This document shows positions 16,936 to 25,793 of a stretch of 64,000 bases of DNA, one piece after another. The DNA comes from Vampirovibrio chlorellavorus (GTDB taxonomy: Bacteria > Cyanobacteriota > Vampirovibrionia > Vampirovibrionales > Vampirovibrionaceae). A program made the translations under genes and the position numbers. The notes below the pieces were generated by a model that saw nothing but the letters and a program-made list of their open reading frames with translations, did no database searches and was not told where the DNA came from. Positions within the stretch are counted from its first letter, which is position 1, and each line of letters begins with the position of its first letter. Where the stretch lies: assembly GCA_001858525.1 (NCBI GenBank), contig LAPX01000007.1:124001-188000 (forward strand), given 5' to 3'.

Positions 16936-18132
16936 ATGGATATCCAAAGACGCAAATCACGCAAAATTCGGGTAGGCAACGTGGAAGTGGGCGGAGACGC
17001 TCCCATTGCGGTTCAATCCATGCTAACCAACGACACCCGTGACGTGAAAGAAAGCGTCTACCAAATCAAGCGGCTAGCCGATGCGGGCTGCGAGATTATT
17101 CGGCTGGCCGTACCGGACAAAGAAGCAGCTGAAGCCCTGAAATCCATCGTCTCTCAATCGCCCATCCCGGTGGTGGCAGATATTCACTTTGATTACCGCT
17201 TGGCCTTGGCTGCCGCTGATAACGGGGTGCATTGCATCCGCATCAATCCGGGCAACCAGCCTCGCAAGGAATTTATTCGGGCCGTAGTGACCAAATGCAA
17301 GGAACGGGAGATCCCCATCCGCATTGGGGTCAACAGTGGCTCTGTGGAAAAACCCATTAAAGACGCCTATCCTGACGATCTGGTGACTCAGTTGGTGGAA
17401 AGCGCCCTGCTGAATGCCCGCATTCTGGAAGAAGAAGAGTTCTTTGACTTTAAAATCTCGGTGAAGGCCAGCGATCCGCTGAAAATGGTGGACGCTTATC
17501 GCCGCTTGGCCAAACTGGTGGATTACCCCCTGCATCTGGGCGTGACTGAGGCGGGCACTCTGAAGCGGGGCCTGATTAAAACCTCCCTGGCCTTTGGCAT
17601 GCTGTTATCGGAAGGGATTGGCGACACCATTCGGGTGTCCCTCACTGCCGATTCCATTGAGGAAGTGTTTGCCGGACACGAAATTCTGCGGGGCATGGGC
17701 CTGCGTCAATCCGGCTCCAACCTGATTAGCTGCCCCTCCTGCGGACGCTGCGAAGTGGATTTGCACGGGCTGGCCAACTCCGTGGAAGCCTTGATGGCCG
17801 ATATGGATCGTCAAAATCCCGGCAAGCCACTGGATGTGGCGGTGATGGGCTGCTTTGTGAATGGTCCCGGAGAAGCGGGCCACGCCGATATCGGCATTGC
17901 AGGCGGCATTGGGCAGTACTACATTTTTAAAGGCGAAGAAAAAGTGATGCGGGTACCGGAGCACGAGGCGCTGGAGAAGTTCAAGGCTGAACTGCAAAAA
18001 ACATATGCCGAGTACGACCCGGAGGCCAAGAAGCATCAACCCAAGCAGAATGCCAATTGGCAAACCGCCAACAAGGATGCCGAAACGCTGGCCGTGGAAG
18101 CGCACATTGCGGAGCTGGAATCCTCCGTTTAA
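16936..18132 (+). CDS. ispG: 4-hydroxy-3-methylbut-2-en-1-yl diphosphate synthase
   Basis: IspG (GcpE) is a 4Fe-4S enzyme that converts MEcPP to HMBPP, the penultimate MEP step; its product feeds IspH, encoded at 5813-6712. The C-terminal cluster ligands appear as SCPSCGRC (near residue 262) plus the conserved GCFVNGPGEA. The TIM-barrel part shows VQSMLTNDTRDV, RLAVPDKEAA and IRINPGN. The length of 398 residues is typical of the bacterial single-barrel type. The ATG at 16936 is preceded by GAAGGTAAAAGCG; an in-frame GTG at 16921 would add five residues. The C-terminal tail after residue 360 is Lys/Glu-rich. Confidence 0.95.
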   Translation: MDIQRRKSRKIRVGNVEVGGDAPIAVQSMLTNDTRDVKESVYQIKRLADAGCEIIRLAVPDKEAAEALKSIVSQSPIPVVADIHFDYRLALAAADNGVHCIRINPGNQPRKEFIRAVVTKCKEREIPIRIGVNSGSVEKPIKDAYPDDLVTQLVESALLNARILEEEEFFDFKISVKASDPLKMVDAYRRLAKLVDYPLHLGVTEAGTLKRGLIKTSLAFGMLLSEGIGDTIRVSLTADSIEEVFAGHEILRGMGLRQSGSNLISCPSCGRCEVDLHGLANSVEALMADMDRQNPGKPLDVAVMGCFVNGPGEAGHADIGIAGGIGQYYIFKGEEKVMRVPEHEALEKFKAELQKTYAEYDPEAKKHQPKQNANWQTANKDAETLAVEAHIAELESSV

Positions 18133-18192
18133 CGCCAATCTCCTAATTGAGGTTTAGCCCTGTTGACGAGGCTCTCTGGATAATACCGGACA

Positions 18193-18300
18193 GTAGATTC
18201 CCGCCGGCACGGGAATCACTAGGCTGTCCCATATTCAACCAGTATGATTCTGTAGGACATATCCATTACTGGATTCCCGCCTCCGCGGGAATGACAGGGT
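18193..18300. repeat. two REP-like palindromic repeats
   Basis: Two copies of an imperfect direct repeat, each a palindrome: GATTCCCG/CGGGAATC at 18196-18217 and ATTCCCGC/GCGGGAAT at 18273-18292, both continuing with AC after the right arm. The copies start 77 bases apart in the same orientation. They resemble dispersed ATTCCCGC...GCGGGAAT elements found between genes of many bacteria. An open frame crossing them on the minus strand is a by-product. Confidence 0.65.
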
Positions 18301-18399
18301 GCCTTGAGTGAATGACCTGACCGCCTGAAATTATGACACCCAGAGTTGCCGGAATAACACGAGCTCAACATATTAAAACGGAATGCGTAAGGGAGGTCT

Positions 18400-18468
18400 G
18401 GAGGGGGGACAGAGCGTGCCCTGGACTCTGTTCCCCCTCCAGTGGGGTACAAGGGGCAAAGCCCCTTG
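18400..18468. repeat. two strong hairpins downstream of the bcsB pair
   Basis: A 15-bp stem with a single mismatch (18400-18414 against 18426-18440, 11-base loop) and a perfect CAAGGGGC/GCCCCTTG hairpin with a 3-base loop (18450-18468). Together with the terminator at 18483-18502 and the REP-like palindromes, they make this 378-base gap unusually rich in secondary structure. No gene is supported here. Confidence 0.6.
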
Positions 18469-18482
18469 AATGGAAAATGGGG

Positions 18483-18502
18483 TAAAAAGGGCAGCGCCCC
18501 TT
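18483..18502 (-). terminator. Rho-independent terminator after the bcsB-like genes
   Basis: On the minus strand AAGGGGC, GCT and GCCCTT form a stem (one bulged base) followed by TTTTT, starting 9 bases after the stop of the 18511-20724 gene. Confidence 0.7.
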
Positions 18503-18510
18503 GAGAAACT

Positions 18511-20724
18511 CTATCGCCCAAACAGGAAGCGCAGCACGGAAATTACGCCCATCAGACTGAAGAAGCCGACGGCAATCCAGCCCCAGGTGGGCATCTGGAA
18601 GCCGCCCCGCTGCTCTTGCGGATAGAAGAAGCGGGCTTCACCCTTGCTCAGCAAAATGGCGCTTTGGGGGCCGTTATCGTTCACCACGGTCAGGTTCCCC
18701 TGATTAATACCCTTAAACCAGGCATCATTGGCAAACAACTGGGCATCTCGCACCAGGGCCGTATCATTCTCTCCGGTAATCAACAGGGCCACCCGGCCAT
18801 CGTTCCAGGGGGAGAGCAACTCTTCCACAATCCCTTGACCCGGCGAATAGCTCAATTGGGCCACTCTGGTTTTCTGATCTTCCTGCAAGGTGTTCCAGGT
18901 GCCTTCCGTCAGCAAGGCCGCCTTGTCTTTCAACTCGGCAAACAGCTTGTTTTGGCTATGCTGGCCAATGATGACCAGATTGCGATCTTTTTTCACGTCT
19001 TCCGGCAACTTGGAAGCATGGTAGGCCATCAGCTCGATCCCTTTGCGAGATGCGGATTCGCGCCCCATGCGGGTGGCAAACTGGAGCATGGTTTCCAAAT
19101 CGGTACGATTGATGGTATCCGGCAGCACAATGGCCGTGCGGGACATATCCTGATACGCGGTAAACGGATAGCCACCATCATTAATCAAACCCACATCCGG
19201 CAGCGGGGCTTTGATCTCCCCGGGGAATTCCACGAAAGAGGTATTATGCACCGTGCCCCAAATGTGGACATCGGTGACAAAACGGCACAAATCGTACTTT
19301 TCCGGGTACAGGTGAAAACGATATTCCAGATCGTTGAAGGTGTGGAACTCCTCGGTGGGAATTTCCACGGTTAAATCGGCCAGACTTTTGCCGCTTTTAT
19401 CATCCAGCGGCACGCTTTTAATGGCCTTGCCATTCAACAGCACTTCCAGCTTGGACTGGGTGGCATCCAGCTGCGAGGCATAGCTGTACACCGTGTGCAG
19501 CTTCACCTTTTGCCGACCGGGCAGGTAAATATCGGGCATCAGCTTGAGCTGGTAAAAAATGGGCAGGGCCGTGATACCCCGAGAAGTCTGGGTTTTGAGG
19601 CCCAGGTTATCGAAATTATCCCCGGACTGTAAAATAAAGCCATCCCAGGCCCGCTGCGGATAATCAGCCCCTTTTTGGTAGTCCTTCACAATGGCGGAAC
19701 GCCCCACCAGGATTTTATTCAGACTACCCTGAGCCAGCACATGCGCGGCCTTTTTGACCCCGACCGGGCCATTTCCGCTCACAATCAGCACCGCTCGGGT
19801 GGGATTGAAGGGGTTGGGCACCAGTTGCAGCACCCCGTAATCATCGGGCAGGGTGGTGCCGCTTTTATCAGAGAACTTACCGCCGGACAAGGGCAAGTCT
19901 AAAGCACTGGCCACCGAGCCAATGGCGCTGTTTTCCTGCGGCGTGCCCACCAGAATGACATTCTGATTGGACTGCAAAGCACTGTCATCCCCAATGGACG
20001 GCTTGAGATCCCGCCATTTGGCCTGCTGCCCCAAGTGAGCCGCCACTACCCCGAAGGCTTCCAGCGCTTCATCGGAGGGAGTGTTCGGCAACACATAGGT
20101 GACCGTGGTGGGGGTGTAGTTGTTCAACGGGTCCAGCAGCGGGAAGGGGTATTGAGCCAAATCCGGATGCACCGGCTCCCAGCTGTAATTGAGGGTCAAA
20201 GCGCTGTCCGGTAAAACTTCCGTCCACAGTTCTTCACTGAACGGATCTTCGCACTTGTAGGTGTAGTGCTGATCCACCTGAAACGACAGCATATTGTTGT
20301 CTTTCAGCAGTTCCGGTGGCACGGGAACCGTCACGGTGGTTGCGGTTACGTTGTTTTTCCCCAGCGGAATGGATTTAAGAATGCGATTGTTCACCAGCAC
20401 ATTCAGGCTGGAGCGCTCTGGCAGTAAGTTACTGCCGTGCTGAAAGGTCAGGTGGATGTTAGAGGAAGGCAGCACTTTCCAGCCTTTGGGCCGGGTGAAG
20501 GGATAATCCCGTTGGGTGCGCACCGTTTTGAGCCGATACCCTTGCGGGTCGCCCAGTTCCTTCATGCCAATGCGCAGCGAAGAGCCCGCCGCGGGTTTGG
20601 CCGCAGGAGCAGGGGCCACCGACTGGGCTTGAGACACAGGCAGCAGTGTCAGAGAGGGGGCTAAGATCAGCCCCAACAGGGTGACCAGTGTGGTCCATTG
20701 CATCAGGTTGGGTTTGCGATTCAT
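18511..20724 (-). CDS. BcsB-like cellulose synthase regulatory subunit, copy 1
   Basis: A 737-residue exported protein with an N-terminal signal peptide (hydrophobic core TTLVTLLGLILAPSLTLL, residues 11-28), a large periplasmic part and a C-terminal transmembrane helix ending SVLRFLFGR. BcsB signatures are visible: ERSSLNVLVNNRILKSIPL, FQVDQHYTYKCEDPFSEELW with the conserved Cys, FPLLDPLNNY, and a second repeat of the carbohydrate-binding/flavodoxin-like pair (LEVLLNGKAIKSVPL and DLCRFVTDVHIWGT). BcsB normally supports BcsA during cellulose export. No bcsA is adjacent; a BcsB-like paralogue is immediately upstream, 54 bases away on the same strand. The true polymer is unknown. Confidence 0.82.
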   Translation of the reverse strand: MNRKPNLMQWTTLVTLLGLILAPSLTLLPVSQAQSVAPAPAAKPAAGSSLRIGMKELGDPQGYRLKTVRTQRDYPFTRPKGWKVLPSSNIHLTFQHGSNLLPERSSLNVLVNNRILKSIPLGKNNVTATTVTVPVPPELLKDNNMLSFQVDQHYTYKCEDPFSEELWTEVLPDSALTLNYSWEPVHPDLAQYPFPLLDPLNNYTPTTVTYVLPNTPSDEALEAFGVVAAHLGQQAKWRDLKPSIGDDSALQSNQNVILVGTPQENSAIGSVASALDLPLSGGKFSDKSGTTLPDDYGVLQLVPNPFNPTRAVLIVSGNGPVGVKKAAHVLAQGSLNKILVGRSAIVKDYQKGADYPQRAWDGFILQSGDNFDNLGLKTQTSRGITALPIFYQLKLMPDIYLPGRQKVKLHTVYSYASQLDATQSKLEVLLNGKAIKSVPLDDKSGKSLADLTVEIPTEEFHTFNDLEYRFHLYPEKYDLCRFVTDVHIWGTVHNTSFVEFPGEIKAPLPDVGLINDGGYPFTAYQDMSRTAIVLPDTINRTDLETMLQFATRMGRESASRKGIELMAYHASKLPEDVKKDRNLVIIGQHSQNKLFAELKDKAALLTEGTWNTLQEDQKTRVAQLSYSPGQGIVEELLSPWNDGRVALLITGENDTALVRDAQLFANDAWFKGINQGNLTVVNDNGPQSAILLSKGEARFFYPQEQRGGFQMPTWGWIAVGFFSLMGVISVLRFLFGR

Positions 20725-20778
20725 CCCGTGTGTTCCTTATGGCTCAAAGCGTTTCAAATCTTGATTAATGATGTGGTT

Positions 20779-22980
20779 CTAGCGCCGAAACAGGGCTCGA
20801 ACCAGAATGGGCAGAATAATCAGTACAAAAAAGGCGCCCACCAAGCCCCAAATAATCAGGCTCCAGGAGAGCCCTTTCACCCAGCTCAAGGCAGCATCCC
20901 ACCAATTGCCGGTTACGGCGTTTTTTTCCTCAACGTGAAAGCGGGTCTCTGTGACTGGGTTTAACTGATTTTGCAAAGTAGAAGCCTGCTGCACAAAGCC
21001 GCTGGCCAGTGTCTCAAATTGAGCGTCCGATTCAAACAGCTCGCCCAAAGCCAAAAACCCGGCAGGTTTACTGGCCGTAAACACACTGGCCACCCGATCA
21101 GGGCCCAATGCGTATTGTTCCAGATAGGCCCCTTGCCCTAACTCGGCAGTCTCGCCACTGATGGTTCCCCCGTTGGGGTCAGCCAGTTTCAGCACTTGCA
21201 TCAGTGAACTGCCGGACAGTTGCCACACCAGTTTAGCCCCGGCGGGCAATGCGGCGGCATCGGCCGATTCCCGGAACACAGCCAGATTTTTATCACCGGG
21301 CAGGCTGGCAAACCCTTTGCTCAGGGACAAGCGCAAGTCCGTATCGGCCAGGGTAGAACGTCCCAAACGGGTGGTAAAGCCCAACAGGGCATCCAAAACA
21401 GCCACACTAGGCGTAGCAGGCACGGCCAAATGAACGCCCTCCATGTTATCCGCCTTGGAATAAGGGTACATGGTGCTGTTCAGCAAGCCCACATCCGGCA
21501 AATACGACCCCGGCGCCCCTTCCACCCGGAACTGGGAATCATCCAGAATCTTGCCCCAGGCGTTGTCCTCGTAATTGTCCACGCACCAGCCGTATTTGTC
21601 CGGCATCAGGTGAAACTGGGCCACCAACTCGTTGCGCGGGTGAATCAATTCGCTGGCCACCGGAATGCTGGCCCGCAACAGTTGCTCCCCAGCCGGGTTG
21701 GTCAGGGGCAAATTGGCAATGGAGACATCGTTCAGGCGCAGCTCCAGCGAGGAGAACTCCGGGTTGAGCTGAGGGCTGTAGCTGTAGTTGAGATCCAGCC
21801 ACAATTTACCGCCACTTTTATGAAACTTGCTGACCACCGGCACTTTGTAGGTAATGGGCGGGGCGTTAATTTTATGCACTTCCTGAATGTCAAAGCCCAA
21901 CTCCCGGAAGGTGCGAGACTGGCCTTCCACAAAGCGCGGCACCTTGGCCGTGCGGGTGCCGGGGGGATTCCAGCCAATGGGCACTTCCGCCGATCCACCG
22001 GCCAACGTGGAGGCTTTAGGACGCAGGGTCAAATATTCGGCGGCCTTTAATACCGCTTCATCGGTGTTACCAGTCACCACCAACACGGTTTGAGACTTGG
22101 AACCGGGGGCCTGAAAAAACAAGACCAACCCCTGATCGGACGCCAAAGGCTGCCCGGATTGCTTATTGACCCACTGTCCCCCTTGCAGGGCGTAATTCCC
22201 AACCGATCCGGCCAAGGACTGCACCGCAGCCAAATGAGCGGCTGTGCCGATCCAGACGGCATGCTCATCGGGGGCCGCCGAGGAACGTCCAAACACCACC
22301 CGACTCTTCAGTTCATGCTCCTGAGCCTGCTGGGCCAAATGCACATTTACCAGAGCTAACGCTTGCAATTCCTTGTCAGATGCGGCCTGATCCACCACAT
22401 ACTGCACCTGAGCCGGACTGTAGGTCAACTCATCGATAATGGGATAGGGGAAACCACCCAGATCCACCTTGGGAACCACCGGTTGGTAGTCAAACACCAT
22501 GCGGGTGGCAGGCAGAATTTGCGTCCACAGGGACTTATCCAGCGGGTCTTCGCAATGATCGGTGTAATGCTGCTGCACCCGGAAGTTTAGGGTGTTAAAG
22601 TCCTGCAATAGGCCCACCGGCAAGGGAATGGTCAGCTTGGTCCCTTCCGCGTTTTGTGGGGTCAGCGGAATGTGCTTGATCACCTTATCGTTCACCATCA
22701 CCTGCAACCAGGAACGATGGGGCTGTAATTCGATGGAATGCTGAAACTCCAGGTAAACAGCGCTTTTTGGGGAGACTTGCCAGGTTTTGGGCTTGGTAAA
22801 TTTGGCCTGATACTGAGAACTGACCGTGGGCAGCAGAATCACGTCGTTGATCTTCAGGCGCTTGAGGGGCACCACTTCCGTGGCCGCCATGCTGGGTAGG
22901 CTATTCAGGCCAAGCCCCAAGCTAATGGCCAACAGAGAACCTGCCCATCCGCGCTTTAAAACCGCTTTACTCACCGTCAC
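20779..22980 (-). CDS. BcsB-like cellulose synthase regulatory subunit, copy 2
   Basis: A 733-residue paralogue of the downstream gene with the same plan: signal peptide (WAGSLLAISLGLGLNSLPSMAA), BcsB periplasmic domains and a C-terminal helix (LIIWGLVGAFFVLIILPILV) followed by RALFRR. Matching motifs include HRSWLQVMVNDKVIKHIPL, FRVQQHYTDHCEDPLDKSLW, FPYPIIDELTY and LELRLNDVSIANLPL. The two copies are clearly related but diverged, so the duplication is old. They probably form one operon read from the divergent promoter near 23037. Without a synthase gene nearby, they may partner a glycosyltransferase elsewhere in the genome. Confidence 0.82.
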   Translation of the reverse strand: MTVSKAVLKRGWAGSLLAISLGLGLNSLPSMAATEVVPLKRLKINDVILLPTVSSQYQAKFTKPKTWQVSPKSAVYLEFQHSIELQPHRSWLQVMVNDKVIKHIPLTPQNAEGTKLTIPLPVGLLQDFNTLNFRVQQHYTDHCEDPLDKSLWTQILPATRMVFDYQPVVPKVDLGGFPYPIIDELTYSPAQVQYVVDQAASDKELQALALVNVHLAQQAQEHELKSRVVFGRSSAAPDEHAVWIGTAAHLAAVQSLAGSVGNYALQGGQWVNKQSGQPLASDQGLVLFFQAPGSKSQTVLVVTGNTDEAVLKAAEYLTLRPKASTLAGGSAEVPIGWNPPGTRTAKVPRFVEGQSRTFRELGFDIQEVHKINAPPITYKVPVVSKFHKSGGKLWLDLNYSYSPQLNPEFSSLELRLNDVSIANLPLTNPAGEQLLRASIPVASELIHPRNELVAQFHLMPDKYGWCVDNYEDNAWGKILDDSQFRVEGAPGSYLPDVGLLNSTMYPYSKADNMEGVHLAVPATPSVAVLDALLGFTTRLGRSTLADTDLRLSLSKGFASLPGDKNLAVFRESADAAALPAGAKLVWQLSGSSLMQVLKLADPNGGTISGETAELGQGAYLEQYALGPDRVASVFTASKPAGFLALGELFESDAQFETLASGFVQQASTLQNQLNPVTETRFHVEEKNAVTGNWWDAALSWVKGLSWSLIIWGLVGAFFVLIILPILVRALFRR

Positions 22981-23034
22981 TCCTTGATTTTAAAGAGTTG
23001 TCCCAAACATCACTCAAAACTGGATATGGTTCTG

Positions 23035-23044
23035 ATTATAATAT
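23035..23044. promoter_or_regulatory. shared -10 region for divergent transcription
   Basis: The near-symmetric stretch ATTATAATAT contains TATAAT on the plus strand (23037-23042) and a TATTAT/TATAAT-like box on the minus strand. It lies in the 226-base gap between the bcsB pair and the DJ-1 gene, so it could serve both directions. Confidence 0.35.
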
Positions 23045-23206
23045 GCCGTTGGTGTTTGTGGGGGCGTTTTCATATCAGACTCGTCCGTGGTGCTTGCGCC
23101 AGAGACTTTTGCCGAACTCTCCGAATGGGCGCTTTCAGCAAAGCGACATCTTTGCTTAAATAAAAGCTCACGTTACAGGGTTCCCAAATCAATGGAGATG
23201 CAGGCC

Positions 23207-23755
23207 ATGGCCAAAAAGATTTTGATGCTGATTGCCCCCGACCAATTCCGGGATGAAGAGTTGCTGGTGCCCCGGCAACTCCTGAGCGAGGCGGGCTGGA
23301 CGGTAGAAACGGCCAGCACCCAGACCGGGGCGGCTACCGGCATGCTGGGAGCCATCGAACCAGTGGCCTTTGACCTGAGTTATGCCCAAGCGGAAGCCCA
23401 AAAGCAGGCTTATGAAGCGGTAATCGTGGTGGGTGGCATGGGCTCCCCCGAGTATTTATGGGAGAACGCCCAAGTCCATCAACTGCTGCAAACCCTCAAC
23501 CAGCAGCACCGGCTCATTGCGGCCATTTGCCTGTCCGGAGCGGTTCTGGCCAAAGCCGGATTGCTGAATGGCAAGCAGGCCACCGTCTGGGAAAGTCCGG
23601 ATGCTTTGGCGGTGTTTAAGTCGCATCAGGTGACCTATACAGGCGATCCAGTGACCGTGGATGGCCGCTTGGTGACCGCTAATGGCCCCGAGGCGGCTGA
23701 GGCATTTGCCCAGGCCATTCTCACCCAACTGAAGGCCTTAACCCCCAGCGGGTAA
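23207..23755 (+). CDS. DJ-1/PfpI family protein
   Basis: Class I glutamine amidotransferase-like fold of 182 residues. The start chosen is the ATG at 23207 with GGAG eight bases upstream; the frame is open further up, but the protein then begins MAKKILMLIAPDQFRDEELL, the standard family N-terminus. The nucleophilic elbow is AICLSGAVLAKAGLL (Cys near residue 107), where DJ-1/PfpI relatives usually have AICHG; the His is replaced by Leu-Ser. The acidic partner (DEEL, residues 15-18) is kept. Relatives act as proteases, deglycases or chaperones; the activity here is uncertain. A perfect terminator follows. Confidence 0.82.
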   Translation: MAKKILMLIAPDQFRDEELLVPRQLLSEAGWTVETASTQTGAATGMLGAIEPVAFDLSYAQAEAQKQAYEAVIVVGGMGSPEYLWENAQVHQLLQTLNQQHRLIAAICLSGAVLAKAGLLNGKQATVWESPDALAVFKSHQVTYTGDPVTVDGRLVTANGPEAAEAFAQAILTQLKALTPSG

Positions 23756-23775
23756 GGCTACCTTCCTCATTCAAA

Positions 23776-23817
23776 AAAGCCCCTGAGCAACTTTTTCAGT
23801 TCAGGGGCTTTAATTTG
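23776..23817 (+). terminator. Rho-independent terminator
   Basis: AAAGCCCCTGA (23776-23786) pairs perfectly with TCAGGGGCTTT (23801-23811), 11 bp, followed by TTTAATTT. It ends the DJ-1 gene message. Confidence 0.85.
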
Positions 23818-23887
23818 CTAGATTCATAGTAAAAGAAAAAGATCCATTACCCCCAGAGATATACCAGAGATTTAGAGGATACCCCCT

Positions 23888-24079
23888 ATGGCCATTTCCA
23901 TTCAGGAACTGCGGAAACCCGAGCCAGACTTCAGCTGGCAAACATCCAACGCCAATCCGTTTGGTGTTCAGCCCATCACCAAAGGGTTTCCCTGGCAGGC
24001 TCAGCCGCAAGCGCCCATCAAAAAGCCACGCTCCAGAGGGATTTTAAAGTTTGTGAACTACCTGTACGACCAGCGTTAA
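23888..24079 (+). CDS. small hypothetical protein (63 aa)
   Basis: No family recognised. AGAGGA lies nine bases before the ATG. The product is hydrophilic, with Pro- and Trp-containing stretches (PDFSWQTSNANPFGVQ and KGFPWQAQPQ) and a basic C-terminus (KKPRSRG followed by LKFVNYLYDQR). The short aromatic/basic tail could contact nucleic acid or membrane, but this is a guess. It is flanked by a terminator upstream and converges with tyrS, so it is a separate unit. Confidence 0.55.
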   Translation: MAISIQELRKPEPDFSWQTSNANPFGVQPITKGFPWQAQPQAPIKKPRSRGILKFVNYLYDQR

Positions 24080-24136
24080 GCCAAGCCACTCAACCGGGCA
24101 GGAAAGCGATTCTTATCGCTGCGTTCCCAGCATCGA

Positions 24137-25390
24137 CTAAAACTTGAGGCGAATGAACTTACGCTTGCCCACCTGCAAGACTACGGACTGGCCAGCGGCA
24201 TAGGTAATCTGGGCGTCTACATCCGCGATCTTTTCGCCGTCCAGCTTGACGCCGCCACCCTGAATGAGCCGACGGGCCTCATTGCGGCTGGTTGCCAGCT
24301 GCTGATCGGTCAACAAGGCGGTTAAAACATGGGGCGTGTCCGCAGACAGGGCCAATTCCGGAATATCCTCGGGGATATCCCGCTTTTGAAACTTGGTGAT
24401 AAAGGCCTGCTCGGCAGCCGCCGCCAGTTCCGGTCCATGGTACTGGCCCACCAGATGCTTGGCCAAGTACATTTTGATATCGCGAGGGTTCAACACCCCA
24501 TCTTTAAACTGCTGAGCCTGCTCTTCCAGTTGTTGCTCGTTCAACAAGTCCAGCAACAGCTCATAGCGGGGCAGCAAGGCATCGGGAATAGACATCAGCT
24601 TGCCGTAAAAATCCTCGGGGACATCGGTCAGGTTGATGCAATGCTCCGGATAGGACTTGGACATCTTCACCTTGCCGTCCGTGCCTTCCAGCAAGGGCAT
24701 CAGCAGAACCATTTGGGGATCTCGATCCCGGCCATAAGCCATTTGCAGCTCCCGGCCCATTAGGTTGTTAAAGCGCTGATCGGTGCCGCCCAGCTCAATG
24801 TCAGCATCCACCACCACGGAGTCATAGCCTTGCATCAAGGGGTAAAACAGCTCGTGCAGGGAAATAGGGCGGTTTTCTTTCAGGCGATTGGCAAAGTCTT
24901 CTCGGGCGATAATTTGAGCCACGGTGGTTTTGGCGGCCAGCTTCAAAAAGTCTTCCAACTTCATGCCGCTCAACCACTCGCTGTTGCGCACGACGTTGGC
25001 CTTGCGCACATCAATGACTTTGCCTGCCTGATCCAGATAGGTTTGGGCGTTGACCTGCACTTCCGCATCGGTCAGCGGGGGACGGGTGGCACTTCGTCCA
25101 GAGGGATCGCCAATCATAGCCGTGGCATCCCCGATAATTAAAATGGCCTGATGGCCCAAATCCTGAAACGCCCGCAATTTACGCAGCACCACGGTGTGAC
25201 CCAAATGCAGATCGGGGCGGGTGGGGTCCAGGCCCAGTTTTACTTTTAAGGGCGTTGAGGTTTCAGCGGCCTTTTGCAGTTTGCGGGCCAATTCCATAAC
25301 CCCGCCCGGCAGCAGTTCGCCACCCCGGCAGAGGGTTTGTGCCTGTTCTAAAAAAATCTGGTTGATACCAATCGGGGGAGTCGTCGTCAT
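24137..25390 (-). CDS. tyrS: tyrosyl-tRNA synthetase
   Basis: Class I synthetase charging tRNA-Tyr. The ATP-binding motif is DLHLGHTVVL (HLGH near residue 62), the KMSKS loop is intact (KVKMSKS near residue 243) and the GGTDQRFN tyrosine-binding motif is present. The C-terminus carries an S4-like RNA-binding domain (SRNEARRLIQGGGVKLDG). The 417-residue length and signature order fit the TyrZ-like branch. The gene follows the 25533-25769 ORF and glmS on the same strand, separated by a terminator. Confidence 0.95.
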   Translation of the reverse strand: MTTTPPIGINQIFLEQAQTLCRGGELLPGGVMELARKLQKAAETSTPLKVKLGLDPTRPDLHLGHTVVLRKLRAFQDLGHQAILIIGDATAMIGDPSGRSATRPPLTDAEVQVNAQTYLDQAGKVIDVRKANVVRNSEWLSGMKLEDFLKLAAKTTVAQIIAREDFANRLKENRPISLHELFYPLMQGYDSVVVDADIELGGTDQRFNNLMGRELQMAYGRDRDPQMVLLMPLLEGTDGKVKMSKSYPEHCINLTDVPEDFYGKLMSIPDALLPRYELLLDLLNEQQLEEQAQQFKDGVLNPRDIKMYLAKHLVGQYHGPELAAAAEQAFITKFQKRDIPEDIPELALSADTPHVLTALLTDQQLATSRNEARRLIQGGGVKLDGEKIADVDAQITYAAGQSVVLQVGKRKFIRLKF

Positions 25391-25510
25391 AAGATGATGT
25401 TACCACGTTTCAAAAGAGGGGCTAGAAAGAGGAGCGTGCACAGGGAAAGCGGAGCAAAGTGGAACGGCCCCACGCGAGAGGGTGCTCCATAGACAGGGCA
25501 ATACGATATC

Positions 25511-25534
25511 AAAAAAAGCGCGGATTTGTCCGCT
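25511..25534 (-). terminator. Rho-independent terminator
   Basis: On the minus strand GCGGA, CAAA and TCCGC form a short stem followed by GCTTTTTTT. It touches the stop codon of the 25533-25769 gene and separates glmS and that gene from tyrS. Confidence 0.7.
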
Positions 25535-25769
25535 AGTTTTTCAAGTAAGCGCCTTCGCACCAAAAGGGCTGCACCGAATCGGCCAAATCCACCCGAACCA
25601 CCGCCCAGCGCAACAAGCGGGTGGGGGCTTCCAGGTGTTGCATCAAGCGCTCTTCCAGAACTACCAACGGCTCATGCGCTTGCAGCAATTGAGCCCAGCC
25701 TTCCAGACGAATCTGAAAGCTTTCTATGGTTGCCAATTTCTGAGTAGCAGAGGTCTTAAGTGAGGCCAT
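25533..25769 (-). CDS. small hypothetical protein (78 aa)
   Basis: No family assigned with confidence. GGGAAG lies seven bases before the ATG, and the gene starts 24 bases after the glmS stop on the same strand, so the two are probably co-transcribed. The product is helical with many Leu, Glu and Gln (LEGWAQLLQAHEPLVVLEERLM) and a distinctive end, LLRWAVVRVD and PFWCEGAYLKN. Such compact proteins with a Trp/Arg/Asp core occur in cyanobacterial genomes, but no function can be given. Confidence 0.6.
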   Translation of the reverse strand: MASLKTSATQKLATIESFQIRLEGWAQLLQAHEPLVVLEERLMQHLEAPTRLLRWAVVRVDLADSVQPFWCEGAYLKN

Positions 25770-25793
25770 AGCGGTACTTCCCGTTATTCCCTG

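Noticed and set aside
18219-18521. 100-codon minus-strand frame after the bcsB genes
   Set aside because: It is produced by REP-like palindromes and hairpins, with the typical HSRGGGNP translation of such repeats.
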